64,000 bases of DNA from Cupriavidus nantongensis (GTDB taxonomy: Bacteria; Pseudomonadota; Gammaproteobacteria; Burkholderiales; Burkholderiaceae): the NCBI RefSeq assembly GCF_001598055.1, contig NZ_CP014844.1, positions 186,001-250,000 of the forward strand, in the 5' to 3' direction. Position 1 is the first letter of the stretch. Every line of letters starts with the position of its first letter. Positions 15,226-25,476 of this stretch are shown in pieces. The notes below the pieces were generated by a model. That model saw only the letters and a program-made list of their open reading frames with translations. It made no database searches and was not told where the DNA came from. The position numbers and the translations under genes were made by a program.

Positions 15226-17658
15226 CTATGCCAGTTTAACGAACAGGATCGAGATCTGCGCACCGACGATCTCGGCACCTTCCATGCGATTGCGCAGTTC
15301 GATGCGCGCGCCGTGTTCGTCAATGATCTTCTTTACCATCGCGAGCCCGAGACCTGTGCCCTTGGCTTTGGTGGTCACATAAGGCTCGAACGCACGGCTC
15401 AGGATGCGTGGTGCAAAACCGGGACCATTGTCCGCAATGGTGAGCTTGACGGCCTGCCGGTTCTCGCCGGCAGAATCTTTGTATTCTACAGTCTCGGTGT
15501 GCAGAGTGATATGGGGCGCGGCCCTACCGGCCGCGACGTTCTCCGCGGCCGCGTCCTGCGCGTTCTGCAGCAGGTTGTGGATGACCTGGCGCAGCTGCGT
15601 CGGGTCGCCCTTGATCTCGGGCAGCGCACTGCCCAGCGTCGGATGGATCACCGGGTGCTCGTGCACCGCCGGATCGTCGATGCCGTACAAGTGCAGCACC
15701 TCGGCCACCAGGCTGTTGAGCTGCAGTGATTGCAGCACCGCCGGCGGCGTGCGCGCGTAGTCGCGGAAATCATCGACCATGCGCTTCATCGCGGCCACCT
15801 GGTTGACGATGGTGGCGGCGCCGCGCTTGAGCACGTCGGCATCGGTGCCCTCGAGCTTGGGCGAGAGCTTCATCTGCAGGCGCTCGGCCGAGAGCTGGAT
15901 CGGCGTGAGCGGGTTCTTGATCTCGTGCGCGAGGCGCCGTGCCACTTCGCCCCACGCCACCGAGCGTTGAGCGGAAATCACATCGGAAATATCGTCGAAG
16001 ACGATCACATAGCCGGGCTCGTCACGCTCGCCGCCGGGCAGGCGCGCGCCGCGCACCAGCAGCGTCAGCGGCTGCTCCTCGCCCTGCGGCAATTCGATCT
16101 GCTTCTGCCAGTGCTCGGCGCCGCCCAGCACCTCGCTGGTGTTCTGGTCCGAGAAGGCCTGGCGCACGATCTCGCCGAACGTGCCCATGCCCGGGATCTG
16201 CTCCATCGGCAGGCCCATCACCGCGCCGAAGGGCTGGCGGAAGATGCGTTCGGCGCCGGGGTTGGCGGTGATCAGTACGAAGCGGCGGTCGAACACCAGC
16301 ACGCCCGCGGTGAGGTTCTGCAGCACGCTTTCGAGGTAGGCCTTCGACTGCTCCAACGCGGCGCGGTTTTCTTCGACCGCCAGGCGCGCCTCGGCCAGCT
16401 GGCGCGTCATCTGGTTGAACTGCTGCGTCAGCATGCCGAGCTCGTCGCGGCTCTTCAGCTCGCGCTTGGGCGACAGATCGCCCTCTGCGACTTCCTTGGT
16501 TCCCTGCAGCAGCATCAGCAGCGGCCGCGCCAGCTGGCCGCCGAGCAGCAGCGCCAGCATCACCGCGATGAACACCGCCAGGAACAGCGTCAGCGTCAGC
16601 GTGCCGATATACATCTTGCGCAGGCCGGTGCGGCCCAGCGCCTTCTCCTGGTATTCCTGGTACGCGCGCTGGACCTCGTCGGCATTGCGCGCGAGCACCG
16701 CCGGCACCGGGTGCAGCACCTGCAGGTAGCGCTCTTCGCGCACGGTTTCGCCGACCAGGCCGAAGCCGCTCGACGGCGAATCTTCCGGGCTGCGCTCCAC
16801 CGACAGGCCCGAGCCGGCCCAGCGCGGCGAGCGCGACAGCGCACGCGGTGCGCTAGCGGCGCCGACCGAATCCTGCGCGGGTCCCGGCGCCGCACCCAGC
16901 GGAATGATCACGCGCAGGCGGTACAGGTGGCTGCTGTCGACGCGCTCGGCAGCCTGGCCGACATCGCTCGAAGGATCGGTGCCGCCCTCCACTGCGGCAT
17001 AGCCGCCGGCCAGCCGCGCCTGTTCCGCCAGCACGCCGGAAGGCAGGTCCGGCACCAGCGAGGCATAGTTGCTGGAAGCGCTTGCCAGCACGCGGCCGCT
17101 GCCGGTGAAGATGGCGGCTTCCTGCACGCCGTACTGCTCGCGCAGCCGGTTCAGCTGCAGCGAGGTGGCCACGCCGGAGGCGCCGGCCAGCTGCTCGGAC
17201 ATCAGCCGCGCCTTGACCTGCAGGTCGGCCAGCGAGCTGTCGATGGTGGAGCGCCCCAGGTTCAGGCCGGCCTCGAGCGCGGTTTCCACGCGCACGTCGA
17301 ACCAGGACTCGATGCTGCGCGAGACAAACTGCAGCGACACCAGGTAGATCAGCACGCCGGGCAGCACGCCGACCACGCCGAAGAACACCGCGAGCTTGGT
17401 CATCAGCCGCGTGCCGAACTTGCCGCGGCGATAGCGCAGCCACAGCGTGACCGCGAGCGCGCCGACGGTCAGCACCAGCAGCGCGCCGATCACCAGGTTC
17501 ACCTTGAACAGCAGCGTGAAATAGCGATCGAAGAATTCGGTATTGGCCGAGGCGCCGGCCAGCAGGCCCACCAGCACCAGCGCCAGGAACACGATGATGC
17601 CGGCCACGACGCGGTACAGCACGCGCCGGAACCGGCTGTCCCACAACGGGTTGCTCAT
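15226..17658 (-). CDS. ntrY: NtrY-like membrane sensor histidine kinase
   Basis: An 810-residue inner-membrane kinase. Three hydrophobic segments lie near the N-terminus (about 12-35, 48-72 and 84-108), then a periplasmic sensor of about 250 residues. A fourth helix (about 352-375) is followed by HAMP, a PAS domain with a FDRRFVLITANPGAERIF core, and the kinase core. The H-box is RRLAHEIKNPLTPIQLSAER and the ATPase domain shows NLLQNAQDAA, DNGPGFAP and GTGLGLAMVKKII. It phosphorylates the NtrX-like regulator downstream. Its start overlaps the end of the DUF4390 gene (ATGA), so translation is coupled. Family roles include nitrogen and oxygen/redox sensing. Confidence 0.92.
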   Translation of the reverse strand: MSNPLWDSRFRRVLYRVVAGIIVFLALVLVGLLAGASANTEFFDRYFTLLFKVNLVIGALLVLTVGALAVTLWLRYRRGKFGTRLMTKLAVFFGVVGVLPGVLIYLVSLQFVSRSIESWFDVRVETALEAGLNLGRSTIDSSLADLQVKARLMSEQLAGASGVATSLQLNRLREQYGVQEAAIFTGSGRVLASASSNYASLVPDLPSGVLAEQARLAGGYAAVEGGTDPSSDVGQAAERVDSSHLYRLRVIIPLGAAPGPAQDSVGAASAPRALSRSPRWAGSGLSVERSPEDSPSSGFGLVGETVREERYLQVLHPVPAVLARNADEVQRAYQEYQEKALGRTGLRKMYIGTLTLTLFLAVFIAVMLALLLGGQLARPLLMLLQGTKEVAEGDLSPKRELKSRDELGMLTQQFNQMTRQLAEARLAVEENRAALEQSKAYLESVLQNLTAGVLVFDRRFVLITANPGAERIFRQPFGAVMGLPMEQIPGMGTFGEIVRQAFSDQNTSEVLGGAEHWQKQIELPQGEEQPLTLLVRGARLPGGERDEPGYVIVFDDISDVISAQRSVAWGEVARRLAHEIKNPLTPIQLSAERLQMKLSPKLEGTDADVLKRGAATIVNQVAAMKRMVDDFRDYARTPPAVLQSLQLNSLVAEVLHLYGIDDPAVHEHPVIHPTLGSALPEIKGDPTQLRQVIHNLLQNAQDAAAENVAAGRAAPHITLHTETVEYKDSAGENRQAVKLTIADNGPGFAPRILSRAFEPYVTTKAKGTGLGLAMVKKIIDEHGARIELRNRMEGAEIVGAQISILFVKLA

Positions 17659-18527
17659 GGCTGGCCCGGCGCGGGCTGCGCCAGCATCGCCGGCGACAGC
17701 GCGAACGAAGCGGCCTGCAGATACAGGCCGCGTCCTTCCATCAGGCCGCGCTCATTGGCCGCGGCAGGCAGCGAGGCCGGAGACGGTGCGGGCGCGGGCA
17801 TGGTCGGAGAGGCAGGCAGTGCGGGCGCGGCGGGAGATGCAGGCAATGCGGGTGGCGCTGCCGGCGGTTGCGGCGGCGGCGCGGGCGGCGCGGGCGGCGT
17901 GCTGAGGTCGGTCGGCACGGTGTAGGTGAAGCGCCGCCAGTCGGACGCCAGGTTCCAGTCGCGCGTGTTGACGGCATTGATCTGGAACGGTTTGGGCAAT
18001 TGCGACAGGTCCAGCCGCATGCGCACTTCGGCGTTGTAGGTCTCGCCGGGCTTGACCGCGTTGCGCTCGAACACGCGCCAGCCGCGCACGCGCTGGATAA
18101 ACTGCAGCGCGCTCTTCAGCCGCGTGAACGGCAGTTGCAGGCCGCCGGTGGAGATGCGGTACTGGCGCGTCAGCGGCTGGTACGACAGCCGCACGCTGCG
18201 GGTGGTGTTGACCGGCTTGTCGTCGAACCAGTACCAGCGCGAGCGCGACAGCTGGAAGTCGACCGCGAAATACAGCGAGATGCCCTTGTGCAGCGCGTCC
18301 TCGAGCGCGGGCGGCAGGTCGAAGTCGAAGCTGGCGGCAAGCTCGAAGCCGCCGTCCTGGTATTCGATGCGGGCCTCGGTGGCCTCGATGACCTGCGCCT
18401 GTGCGGCGCGCGGCAGCCACAGCGCGGCGGCCAGCGCCAGCAGCAGCGCTAGGGCCCAGCGCGCCAGCACTCTGCGGCGGAGGTCCACTTCAACGCGAAA
18501 GCCTGACAGGCGCGGCGTGCTCGGCAT
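17655..18527 (-). CDS. DUF4390 protein
   Basis: A 290-residue exported or membrane-anchored protein of unknown function. A basic start is followed by a hydrophobic segment (WALALLLALAAALWLPRAAQA) that reads as a signal peptide. The body contains ARIEYQDGGFELAASFDFDLPP, ISLYFAVDFQLSRSRWYWFDDK and SVRLSYQPLTRQYRIS, which identify DUF4390. The C-terminal 80 residues are Pro/Ala-rich low complexity. The gene lies between rsmB (9-base gap) and ntrY (4-base overlap). This position is conserved in betaproteobacteria and suggests a link to NtrYX signalling, still undefined. Confidence 0.85.
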   Translation of the reverse strand: MPSTPRLSGFRVEVDLRRRVLARWALALLLALAAALWLPRAAQAQVIEATEARIEYQDGGFELAASFDFDLPPALEDALHKGISLYFAVDFQLSRSRWYWFDDKPVNTTRSVRLSYQPLTRQYRISTGGLQLPFTRLKSALQFIQRVRGWRVFERNAVKPGETYNAEVRMRLDLSQLPKPFQINAVNTRDWNLASDWRRFTYTVPTDLSTPPAPPAPPPQPPAAPPALPASPAAPALPASPTMPAPAPSPASLPAAANERGLMEGRGLYLQAASFALSPAMLAQPAPGQP

Positions 18528-18536
18528 CGGATCAGA

Positions 18537-19976
18537 TCAGGCGCGTTTCTGGAAGCGGGCGTAGAAGAAGCCATCGTGATCGGATGGCAGGCTGGTACCG
18601 TCGGTGCGAACGGTGCTGTCAAGGGTGGCCTTGTCACCGTCCGCGCCCGCGGCAAGCGTTGCATGGGTGCCGGGCAGCAGCTGTCCCGGCGCCTGCAATC
18701 GTATCGCATCTGCCAGTTGCTCACCAAACCAGCGCGCCTGCTCCTCGCCCTCCGTTGGGAAAATAGAACAGGTGACATAGACCAGGATGCCGCCCGGCTT
18801 CAGCAGCGGCCACAGCTGCGAGACGATGCGGCGCTGCTCGGTGATGAGCTTGGCGATATCGGTTTCGCGGCGCAGCCAGCGGATATCGGGATGGCGCCGC
18901 ACGATGCCCGAGGCCGAGCACGGCACGTCGGCGAGGATGCGGTCGAAGGGCTGTCCGTCCCACCAGTCGGCTGGCCGGCTGGCATCGCCGACCACGATCT
19001 TTGCCGACTTGCCCAGCCGCGCCAGGTTCTCGCCAATGCGTGTCGCGCGTTGCGGATCGCTTTCGACCGCGGTCACTTCGATATCGGCCAGCTCCAGCAA
19101 ATGTCCGGTCTTGCCGCCGGGCGCCGCGCAGGCATCGAGCACGCGCATGCCGTCGGCAACCTCGAGCAGCGGCGCGGCCAGTTGCGCGCCGGCGTCCTGC
19201 ACCGAGACCGCGCCTTCGGCAAAGCCGGGCAGCTGGTTCACCGGCACCGCGCGCACCAGGCGCACCGCCTGCGGACCGACGACGTGCCCGGCCAGGCCGG
19301 CGTTGGCGAGGTCGGTGCGGTACTGCTGCACCGACACGCGCGCGGTGTTGACGCGTACCGTCATCGGCGGGCGCACATTGGCGCTGGCGGCCAGCGCCAT
19401 CCATTGGTCGGGGTAGGCCTCGCGCAGCATGCGCAGCCACCACGGCGGCAGGTTCCAGCGCGCCTGCTCGTCGCGGTTGACCTCGGCCAGCAGCGCCTTG
19501 CGCTCGCGCAGGAAACGGCGCAGCACCGCGTTGACCAGTCCGCGCGCATGCGCAGTCTTGGGTTCGGAAGCGGCCGCGCTGACGGCCTGGTCGACCACCG
19601 TGAAGGTGCTGTAGCCCGGACGGCCGGCGTCGGCATCATGGCGTGCCGGGTCGGCGCCGTCGTGCCGCTCGCGCGGGCCCGGCCCGTGTTCCAGCAACAG
19701 TGCCAGCGCCACCGCCAGCAGCGAATCGACCTGCGCGCCGGGCGGCCGCGTCACCAGCTTGGTCACCAGCGCGCGCGCGGTGCCGAACTGGCGCATGGTG
19801 CGGTAGGCGATGTCCTGCAGCGCGCCGCGCGTGGCGGCATCGCGCACGCGATCCAGCTTCAGCTGCGCGGCGGCGTCTTCGATCGCCTGGGGCAAGGCCG
19901 TGCCTTCGCTGACGGCGCGCACCGCGGCTGCGGCACCAAGCATCTGGAAGGCAAGCGAATCGGGAGGCAGGCGCAT
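18537..19976 (-). CDS. rsmB: 16S rRNA (cytosine-967-C5)-methyltransferase
   Basis: A 479-residue SAM-dependent enzyme that methylates C967 of 16S rRNA in the 30S subunit. An N-terminal NusB-like domain (about 1-150) precedes the Rossmann methyltransferase. The SAM-binding motif is VLDACAAPGGKTGHLLEL. The two catalytic cysteines lie in ADVPCSASGIVRRHPD (motif IV) and VTCSIFPTEGE (motif VI). ATG 19976 (MRLPPDSLAFQMLGAAA) is chosen because it starts the NusB-like helix; an upstream ATG at 20042 adds 22 Arg-rich residues. Fits the def-fmt-htpX-rsmB order common in this group. Confidence 0.93.
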   Translation of the reverse strand: MRLPPDSLAFQMLGAAAAVRAVSEGTALPQAIEDAAAQLKLDRVRDAATRGALQDIAYRTMRQFGTARALVTKLVTRPPGAQVDSLLAVALALLLEHGPGPRERHDGADPARHDADAGRPGYSTFTVVDQAVSAAASEPKTAHARGLVNAVLRRFLRERKALLAEVNRDEQARWNLPPWWLRMLREAYPDQWMALAASANVRPPMTVRVNTARVSVQQYRTDLANAGLAGHVVGPQAVRLVRAVPVNQLPGFAEGAVSVQDAGAQLAAPLLEVADGMRVLDACAAPGGKTGHLLELADIEVTAVESDPQRATRIGENLARLGKSAKIVVGDASRPADWWDGQPFDRILADVPCSASGIVRRHPDIRWLRRETDIAKLITEQRRIVSQLWPLLKPGGILVYVTCSIFPTEGEEQARWFGEQLADAIRLQAPGQLLPGTHATLAAGADGDKATLDSTVRTDGTSLPSDHDGFFYARFQKRA

Positions 19977-20117
19977 ATCGGTCAGGCGGCGGATCAGGCA
20001 GCGGGTCAGGCGTGAATCGGGAAGGCGCGGGGCGCGGGCCAAAAAAAGCCCGCCGGTCCACGCGGAACAGCGGGCAGTTTACCTTGTGGCGGCGCCGCGC
20101 CCCGGATTTCCGGCGGC

Positions 20118-20978
20118 TCAGGCGGGGTAGGTGCCGGTCTGGGCCATCTGCATCAGGCGCGCGATGCGTTCCTCGGTGGCCGGATGGGTCGAGAACAGGT
20201 TGGCGATGCCGCCGCCGGACAGCGGGTTCATGATCATCATCTGCGCCGTGGCCGGATGTTCCTCGGCCGCCTGGAACGGGATGCCCTGCGCGTAGCGGTG
20301 GATCTTGTCCAGCGCGCTGGCCAGCGCCTGCGGGTCGCCGCTGATCTCGGCGCCGCCGCGGTCGGCTTCGAATTCGCGCGCGCGCGAGATCGCCATCTGG
20401 ATCAGCGAGGCCGCCAGCGGCGCCAGGATCGCGACCGCAATGCCGGCGATCGGGTTGGTGCGGTTGCCGTTCTCGTCGCGCCCGCCGAAGAACATCGCCA
20501 TATTGGCCAGCGCCGAGATCGCGCCGGCCATGGTGGCGGCGATGGTCGAGGTCAGGATGTCGCGGTGGCGCACATGGGCCAGCTCGTGCGCCATCACGCC
20601 GCGCAGCTCGCGCTCGGACAGCACGCGCAGGATGCCGGTGGTGGCCGCGACCGCGGCATGCTCGGGGTTGCGGCCGGTGGCAAAGGCGTTGGGCGCGTCT
20701 TCGTTGATCAGGTAGACGCGCGGCATCGGCAGGCCGGCGCGCTGCGCCAGGTCCTGCACCATGCCGTAGAACTGCGGCGCGCTGCCGGCATCGACTTCCT
20801 GCGCGTTGTACATGCGCAGGACCATCTTGTCCGAGAACCAGTAGGAGAAGAAGTTCATGCCCAGCGCGATCAGCAGCGCGAACATCATGCCGCTGCGCCC
20901 GCCGATCATGCCGCCGATGACGATGAACAGCGCCGTGATGGCCGCCATCAGCATGAAGGTCTTGACCCAGTTGAACAT
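20118..20978 (-). CDS. htpX: Membrane zinc metalloprotease HtpX
   Basis: A 286-residue inner-membrane protease that degrades misfolded membrane proteins together with FtsH. Two helices lie at the N-terminus (about 5-25 and 33-50), and the zinc motif [13 protein letters not shown] (HExxH) is followed by two more helices. The third zinc ligand is the Glu in [10 protein letters not shown]. Length and motifs match the family, and ATG 20978 gives the typical start [18 protein letters not shown]. It lies between fmt and rsmB on the same strand. Confidence 0.95.
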   Translation of the reverse strand: MFNWVKTFMLMAAITALFIVIGGMIGGRSGMMFALLIALGMNFFSYWFSDKMVLRMYNAQEVDAGSAPQFYGMVQDLAQRAGLPMPRVYLINEDAPNAFATGRNPEHAAVAATTGILRVLSERELRGVMAHELAHVRHRDILTSTIAATMAGAISALANMAMFFGGRDENGNRTNPIAGIAVAILAPLAASLIQMAISRAREFEADRGGAEISGDPQALASALDKIHRYAQGIPFQAAEEHPATAQMMIMNPLSGGGIANLFSTHPATEERIARLMQMAQTGTYPA

Positions 20979-21159
20979 TGCGGTGATCTCCGTGTAATCG
21001 TGACGCGCCCACGAAAAGCTGGCGCGATGCCCGTTAGATCGGGGCCGATCGCAGAAAATTCAACGGCCGTGCAACGGCCTTTGCAATGTTGCTCACCCGC
21101 AGGGACGGGGGCGCCGTGCGCGGCACTTCAAGCGTCATGTGCGGCAAAGGGCTGCCTGT

Positions 21160-22173
21160 TCAGGCTGCCGCAGCGCCGTTGCCGGGCACCACGCAGCGCG
21201 TGCCGGGCGGCAGCGGCAGGCCTTGCAGGAACTGCTGCGCCGGCTGGCGACGGCCGCCCGGCTTCTGCAGCTCGGTGACCTGCAGCGCGCTGCCCTCGCC
21301 GCACGCGATCAGGATGCCGGCGGCATCGGCCGCCAGCACCGTGCCGGGCGGATGCGGCAGGCTGCTGGCCGCCGCCAGCGGCACCGCCTGCCAGCACTTG
21401 ATCACGGTGTCGCCCACCTGCACGGTGGCGCCCGGGAACGGGTTGAAGGCGCGCACCTGGTTGGCGAGCTCGGCGGCCGGGCGGCGCAGGTCCAGCGGCG
21501 CTTCGTCCTTGGCGATCTTCTCGGCGTAGGTGACGCCCTGCTCCGGTTGCCGCGTGGCCGGCAGCGGCCGGCCGGCATCCAGCTGCCGCAGCGCGTCGAC
21601 GATCATGCGCGCGCCGAGCGCGGCCAGGGTATCGTGCAGCGTGCCGGTGGTGTCGTCCGCGCCGATCGGCACTGCCTCGCGCGTGAGCATGTCGCCGGTG
21701 TCCAGGCCCTCGTCCATCTGCATCAGCGTGATGCCGGTCTCGGCGTCGCCCGCCTCGATGGCGCGGTGGATCGGCGCGGCGCCGCGCCAGCGCGGCAGTA
21801 GCGAGCCGTGGATATTCAGGCAGCCCAGCCGCGGCAGCGTCAGCACCTCGGCCGGCAGGATCAGGCCGTAGGCCGCTACCACCATGACATCGGGCGCGAG
21901 GCCGGCCAGCGTGTCGATGGCGGCGGTGGCTTCTTCGGGATACTTGCCCTGGCGGCGCAGCGAACGCGGCTGCAGCACCGGCGCCAGGCCATGGCTGACG
22001 GCGAACTGCTTCACCGGGCTGGTCTGCAGCTGCATGCCGCGGCCGGCGGGCCGGTCGGGCTGGGTCAGCACCGCGACCACCGGAAAGCCGGCGGCGTGGA
22101 TGGCTTCCAGCGCGACGCGCGCAAACTCGGGCGTGCCGGCAAAGGCGACACGCAAGGGGCTGGCTTGGGACAT
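21160..22173 (-). CDS. fmt: Methionyl-tRNA formyltransferase
   Basis: A 337-residue cytoplasmic enzyme that formylates initiator Met-tRNA with 10-formyl-tetrahydrofolate. The N-terminal domain has [17 protein letters not shown] and QPDRPAGRG. The catalytic region includes [21 protein letters not shown] (Asn, His and the SLLP signature), and [16 protein letters not shown] holds the catalytic Asp. The C-terminal OB-like domain begins near RAFNPFPGA. It is downstream of def with 154 bases between them, the usual pairing of formylation and deformylation. Confidence 0.96.
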   Translation of the reverse strand: MSQASPLRVAFAGTPEFARVALEAIHAAGFPVVAVLTQPDRPAGRGMQLQTSPVKQFAVSHGLAPVLQPRSLRRQGKYPEEATAAIDTLAGLAPDVMVVAAYGLILPAEVLTLPRLGCLNIHGSLLPRWRGAAPIHRAIEAGDAETGITLMQMDEGLDTGDMLTREAVPIGADDTTGTLHDTLAALGARMIVDALRQLDAGRPLPATRQPEQGVTYAEKIAKDEAPLDLRRPAAELANQVRAFNPFPGATVQVGDTVIKCWQAVPLAAASSLPHPPGTVLAADAAGILIACGEGSALQVTELQKPGGRRQPAQQFLQGLPLPPGTRCVVPGNGAAAA

Positions 22174-22327
22174 GGCAGGTTTCCGTGGCCTGAAATGGCA
22201 CCGGCCGCTATAGCGGCCGGTATCGTGGTTCTTCGGAAGTCATAAAGATAACAGACCCTGCGCCGCTGCCGCGCGCGGGTGGCCGGATTCCGGCGCGCTG
22301 TTACATCTTTATTGCCGCCGTTGCGGC

Positions 22328-22834
22328 TTACATGCGGGTGCGTTCGCGCTTCTGCAGCTTGCTCTTGATACGGTTGAGCTTGAGCGGCGACAGGTACTCG
22401 ACGAAGACCTTGCCGCGCAGGTGATCGATCTCGTGCTGGATGCAGACCGCCAGCAGGTCGTCGGCATCGAGCTCGAAGCTCTCGCCCTTCTCGTTGAGCG
22501 CGCGCACGCGCACGCGGTCGGGGCGCTCGACCCGGTCATAGACCTCGGGCACCGACAGGCAGCCCTCTTCCCACACCTTGCGGTTGTCGCTGGCCCAGAC
22601 GATCTCCGGGTTGATGAAGACCTGGAGCTGGTCGCGCGTTTCCGAGACGTCGATCACCACCACCTGCTCGTGCACGTTGACCTGGGTCGCGGCCAGGCCG
22701 ATGCCGGGCGCTTCGTACATGGTTTCCGCCATGTCCTTGACCAGCTGGCGGATGCGGTCGTCCACCGCGGCCACGGGTTTGGCGACGGTGTGCAGGCGGG
22801 GATCGGGGTAGGTCAGGATGTCGAGTTTTGCCAT
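22328..22834 (-). CDS. def: Peptide deformylase
   Basis: A 168-residue iron/zinc hydrolase that removes the formyl group from new proteins. All three signature motifs are intact: GIGLAATQV (motif 1), EGCLSVP (motif 2, metal-binding Cys) and QHEIDHLRG (motif 3, HExxH). ATG 22834 gives the typical start [14 protein letters not shown]; an upstream ATG at 22849 adds five residues. It is divergent from the LysM gene, so the 160 bases between them must hold two promoters. Confidence 0.96.
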   Translation of the reverse strand: MAKLDILTYPDPRLHTVAKPVAAVDDRIRQLVKDMAETMYEAPGIGLAATQVNVHEQVVVIDVSETRDQLQVFINPEIVWASDNRKVWEEGCLSVPEVYDRVERPDRVRVRALNEKGESFELDADDLLAVCIQHEIDHLRGKVFVEYLSPLKLNRIKSKLQKRERTRM

Positions 22835-22994
22835 GATGCTGGGGCGCAACGCCGGCCGCTGCCGGCAACCGGGCCGCGTTGCGGCGGCGGATGTTTACAT
22901 GCAGAATCGGGGCGCAAGTACAAAAATTCAAGGCGCGCCGCAACAGGCACGCTCTCCCGGGTCAATCCGGCCGAACCACCGGCCGGTCAGGAAA

Positions 22995-24185
22995 ATGCGC
23001 GATCTTACCAAAGAACACCAGGCGGCGTCGGGCCGCAGGCTGCACGCGTTCATCCCCAGATTTCTTGCTTATCCGTTACTGAGTGCCGCGGCGAGTGCCG
23101 CGGCCTTCACCGCCGCGTTGCCGGCACTGGCGGCCGACCTGACGGTCACGGCGGCCCAGCAGGCCGAAGCCGAGCGTACCTACCGGCACGGAATTCCCGT
23201 GGCCGACCTTGCCGCCAACGCGCCATCGCAATACACGGTGCGCGCCGGCGACACGCTGTGGGGCATCTCGGGCCGCTTCCTGCGCCAGCCGTGGCGCTGG
23301 CCCGAGCTGTGGGGCATGAACCGGCAGCAGATCCGCAATCCGCACCTGATCTATCCGGGCCAGATCCTGTATCTGATCCAGCGCGACGGGCGAGCCTGGC
23401 TGTCGACCACGCCGGGCGGCGGCGACACCGTGCGCCTGTCGCCGCAGATGCGCAGCGGCGCCGCCGACGGCGCCGCCATCCTGAGCATCCCGGCTGCCGA
23501 TATCGAACCCTTCCTGATCCGTCCGCTGGTGGTCGACCAGGGCACGCTCGACACCTCGGCGCGCATCGTGGCGGTGTCGGAATCGCGCGTCATCCTGGGC
23601 CGCGACGACACCGGCTACGCACGCGGCATCCCCGCGGACGCGCCGCAGGGCAGCGACTGGCAGGCCTACCGCCCGCTTACCCCGGTGCGCGATCCGGTGA
23701 CCCAGGCCGTGCTCGGCTACGAAGCCGAATATGAAGGCAATGTGCGGCTGGCGCGCGGCGCGCAGGGTCCGGACGCGGTCTCGACCCTGCAGGTCACGCT
23801 GGCCAGGCAGGAGATGGGCGTCGGCACGCTGCTGATGCCGCAGCCCGCGCGCGAAGCCTTGCGCTACGTGCCGCACGCGCCCGATGCGCAACTCGACGGC
23901 CGCGTCGCCAAGGTCTACGGCGGGGTCGAGTTCGGTGGCGCCAGGCAGGTGGTGGTGCTCAACCTCGGCAGCCAGGCGGGGGTAGAGCCGGGCCACGTGC
24001 TGGCCCTGTCGCGCACCGGCGAAACCGTGACCGACAAGACCGACAGCAACCGCGCCATCCGGCTGCCGGACGAGCGCTACGGGCTGGCCTTTGTCTTCCG
24101 CGTGTTTCCCGGCGTCTCGTATGCGCTGGTTACCGATGCCTCCAACGTGATCGCGGTCGGCGACCGCGCCACCTCGCCGCGCTGA
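22995..24185 (+). CDS. LysM-domain exported protein
   Basis: A 396-residue envelope protein. A signal-like hydrophobic segment (about 25-50, ending ALPALAADL) precedes a LysM peptidoglycan-binding domain (about 78-130: QYTVRAGDTLWGISGRFL to LIYPGQILYLI). The long C-terminal part has no recognised catalytic motif; segments such as LNLGSQAGVEPGHVLALSR recall flagellar-assembly-like or SH3-like beta folds. This arrangement, a LysM protein directly upstream of dprA, is common in betaproteobacteria. ATG 22995 is chosen for its good signal peptide; the dprA start lies 8-11 bases after the stop. Likely a cell-wall-associated factor of unknown exact role. Confidence 0.85.
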   Translation: MRDLTKEHQAASGRRLHAFIPRFLAYPLLSAAASAAAFTAALPALAADLTVTAAQQAEAERTYRHGIPVADLAANAPSQYTVRAGDTLWGISGRFLRQPWRWPELWGMNRQQIRNPHLIYPGQILYLIQRDGRAWLSTTPGGGDTVRLSPQMRSGAADGAAILSIPAADIEPFLIRPLVVDQGTLDTSARIVAVSESRVILGRDDTGYARGIPADAPQGSDWQAYRPLTPVRDPVTQAVLGYEAEYEGNVRLARGAQGPDAVSTLQVTLARQEMGVGTLLMPQPAREALRYVPHAPDAQLDGRVAKVYGGVEFGGARQVVVLNLGSQAGVEPGHVLALSRTGETVTDKTDSNRAIRLPDERYGLAFVFRVFPGVSYALVTDASNVIAVGDRATSPR

Positions 24186-24192
24186 GCCGTTC

Positions 24193-25395
24193 TTGGTGAC
24201 ATCCCCGGCGGCGCCTGTCTGCGCCCCATCCCCTTGCCATGCCGGCGCCGGCGCGCCAGCCGCCATCCGCGACGCCGATGACCTGCAGGCATGGCTGCAA
24301 CTGGCCTGTGCCCCGGGCGTCGGCCCGGTTGCGGTGCGCCTGCTGCTGGCGGCGTTCGGGCTGCCGCGACAGGTGTTGGCGCAGAGTGTGACGGCGCTGT
24401 CCGCCGTGGTTCCGGCCAGGCTGGCGCGCGCGGTGCTGGCCGCGCCGGGGGCCGGACTGCCGGCGCTGGTCGAACGCACGCTGGCGTGGCTCGGCGCGCC
24501 CGGCAACCACCTGCTGACGCTGGCCGACGACGCCTACCCGCGCCGCCTGTTCGACCTGCACGATCCGCCGCCGCTGCTATATATCAAAGGCGATCCCGCG
24601 CTGCTGGCACGCCCGGCAGTCGCCATCGTCGGCGCGCGCAATGCCACCGCGCAGGGCAAGCGCGATGCGCAGGCGTTCGGACGCGAATTGTCCGACGCGG
24701 GCCTGACGGTGATCTCCGGCCTGGCGCTGGGGATCGACGCCGCCGCCCATGCCGGCGGCCTGCTTGGCTGCGGCGGCACCGTCGCGGTCACGGGTACGGG
24801 GGCCGACCGGATCTATCCCCCTGACAATGCGGCCCTGGCCCATGAGGTTGCCGAGCGCGGCGCCGTGGTCACCGAGTTCCCGCTCGGCATGCAGGGCTTG
24901 CCGGCCAACTTCCCGCGCCGCAACCGCATCATCGCGGCACTGGCGCACGGCGTGCTGGTGGTGGAGGCCGCGGCGCGATCGGGTTCGCTGATCACCGCCC
25001 GACTGGCCGCGGAGCTCGGGCGCGAGGTGTTCGCGGTGCCGGGATCGATCCACGCGCCGCTGTCGCAGGGTTGCCACCTGCTGATCCGCCAGGGCGCCAA
25101 GCTGGTGGAGCGCACCGAAGACGTGCTGGAGGAAATCAACCTGGGACCGATCGCACCGGTGCTCGGCCAGCCGCCGGCACAGGCCGTGGCTTCACCTCCG
25201 GCTTCGGACCAGTCTGAATTTGCCGATGCCGCCGACCCCCTGCTGGCCGCCCTCGGCTACGATCCGGTTACGCTGGATGCGCTGTGCGAGCGCAGCGGCC
25301 AGCCTCCCGAAGCCGCCGTGGCGCGCCTGCTGGAACTGGAACTGACCGGGCATGCCGAGCGTCTACCGGGAAACCTGTTCCGGCGCCTTGCGTGA
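24193..25395 (+). CDS. dprA: DNA-processing protein DprA
   Basis: About 400 residues. DprA binds incoming single-stranded DNA and loads RecA during natural transformation. After an N-terminal helical region (DDLQAWLQLACAPGVGPVAV) comes the Rossmann-like core: AIVGARNATAQGKRDA, TVISGLALGIDAAAHAGG, GTGADRIYPPDNAALA, FPRRNRIIAAL, VVEAAARSGSLITARLA and EVFAVPG. A C-terminal winged-helix-like segment (LLAALGYDPVTLDALCERS) follows. The start is TTG 24193 or GTG 24196; no ATG is available. It is co-directional with the LysM gene and probably co-transcribed. Confidence 0.94.
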   Translation: MVTSPAAPVCAPSPCHAGAGAPAAIRDADDLQAWLQLACAPGVGPVAVRLLLAAFGLPRQVLAQSVTALSAVVPARLARAVLAAPGAGLPALVERTLAWLGAPGNHLLTLADDAYPRRLFDLHDPPPLLYIKGDPALLARPAVAIVGARNATAQGKRDAQAFGRELSDAGLTVISGLALGIDAAAHAGGLLGCGGTVAVTGTGADRIYPPDNAALAHEVAERGAVVTEFPLGMQGLPANFPRRNRIIAALAHGVLVVEAAARSGSLITARLAAELGREVFAVPGSIHAPLSQGCHLLIRQGAKLVERTEDVLEEINLGPIAPVLGQPPAQAVASPPASDQSEFADAADPLLAALGYDPVTLDALCERSGQPPEAAVARLLELELTGHAERLPGNLFRRLA

Positions 25396-25476
25396 TGGCC
25401 GCGCGGGGGCGTCAACGCAATACCGATACAATCGCCGGCTGTCCGTGTGTCGCGGGCAACTCATGTTTCCGATGCC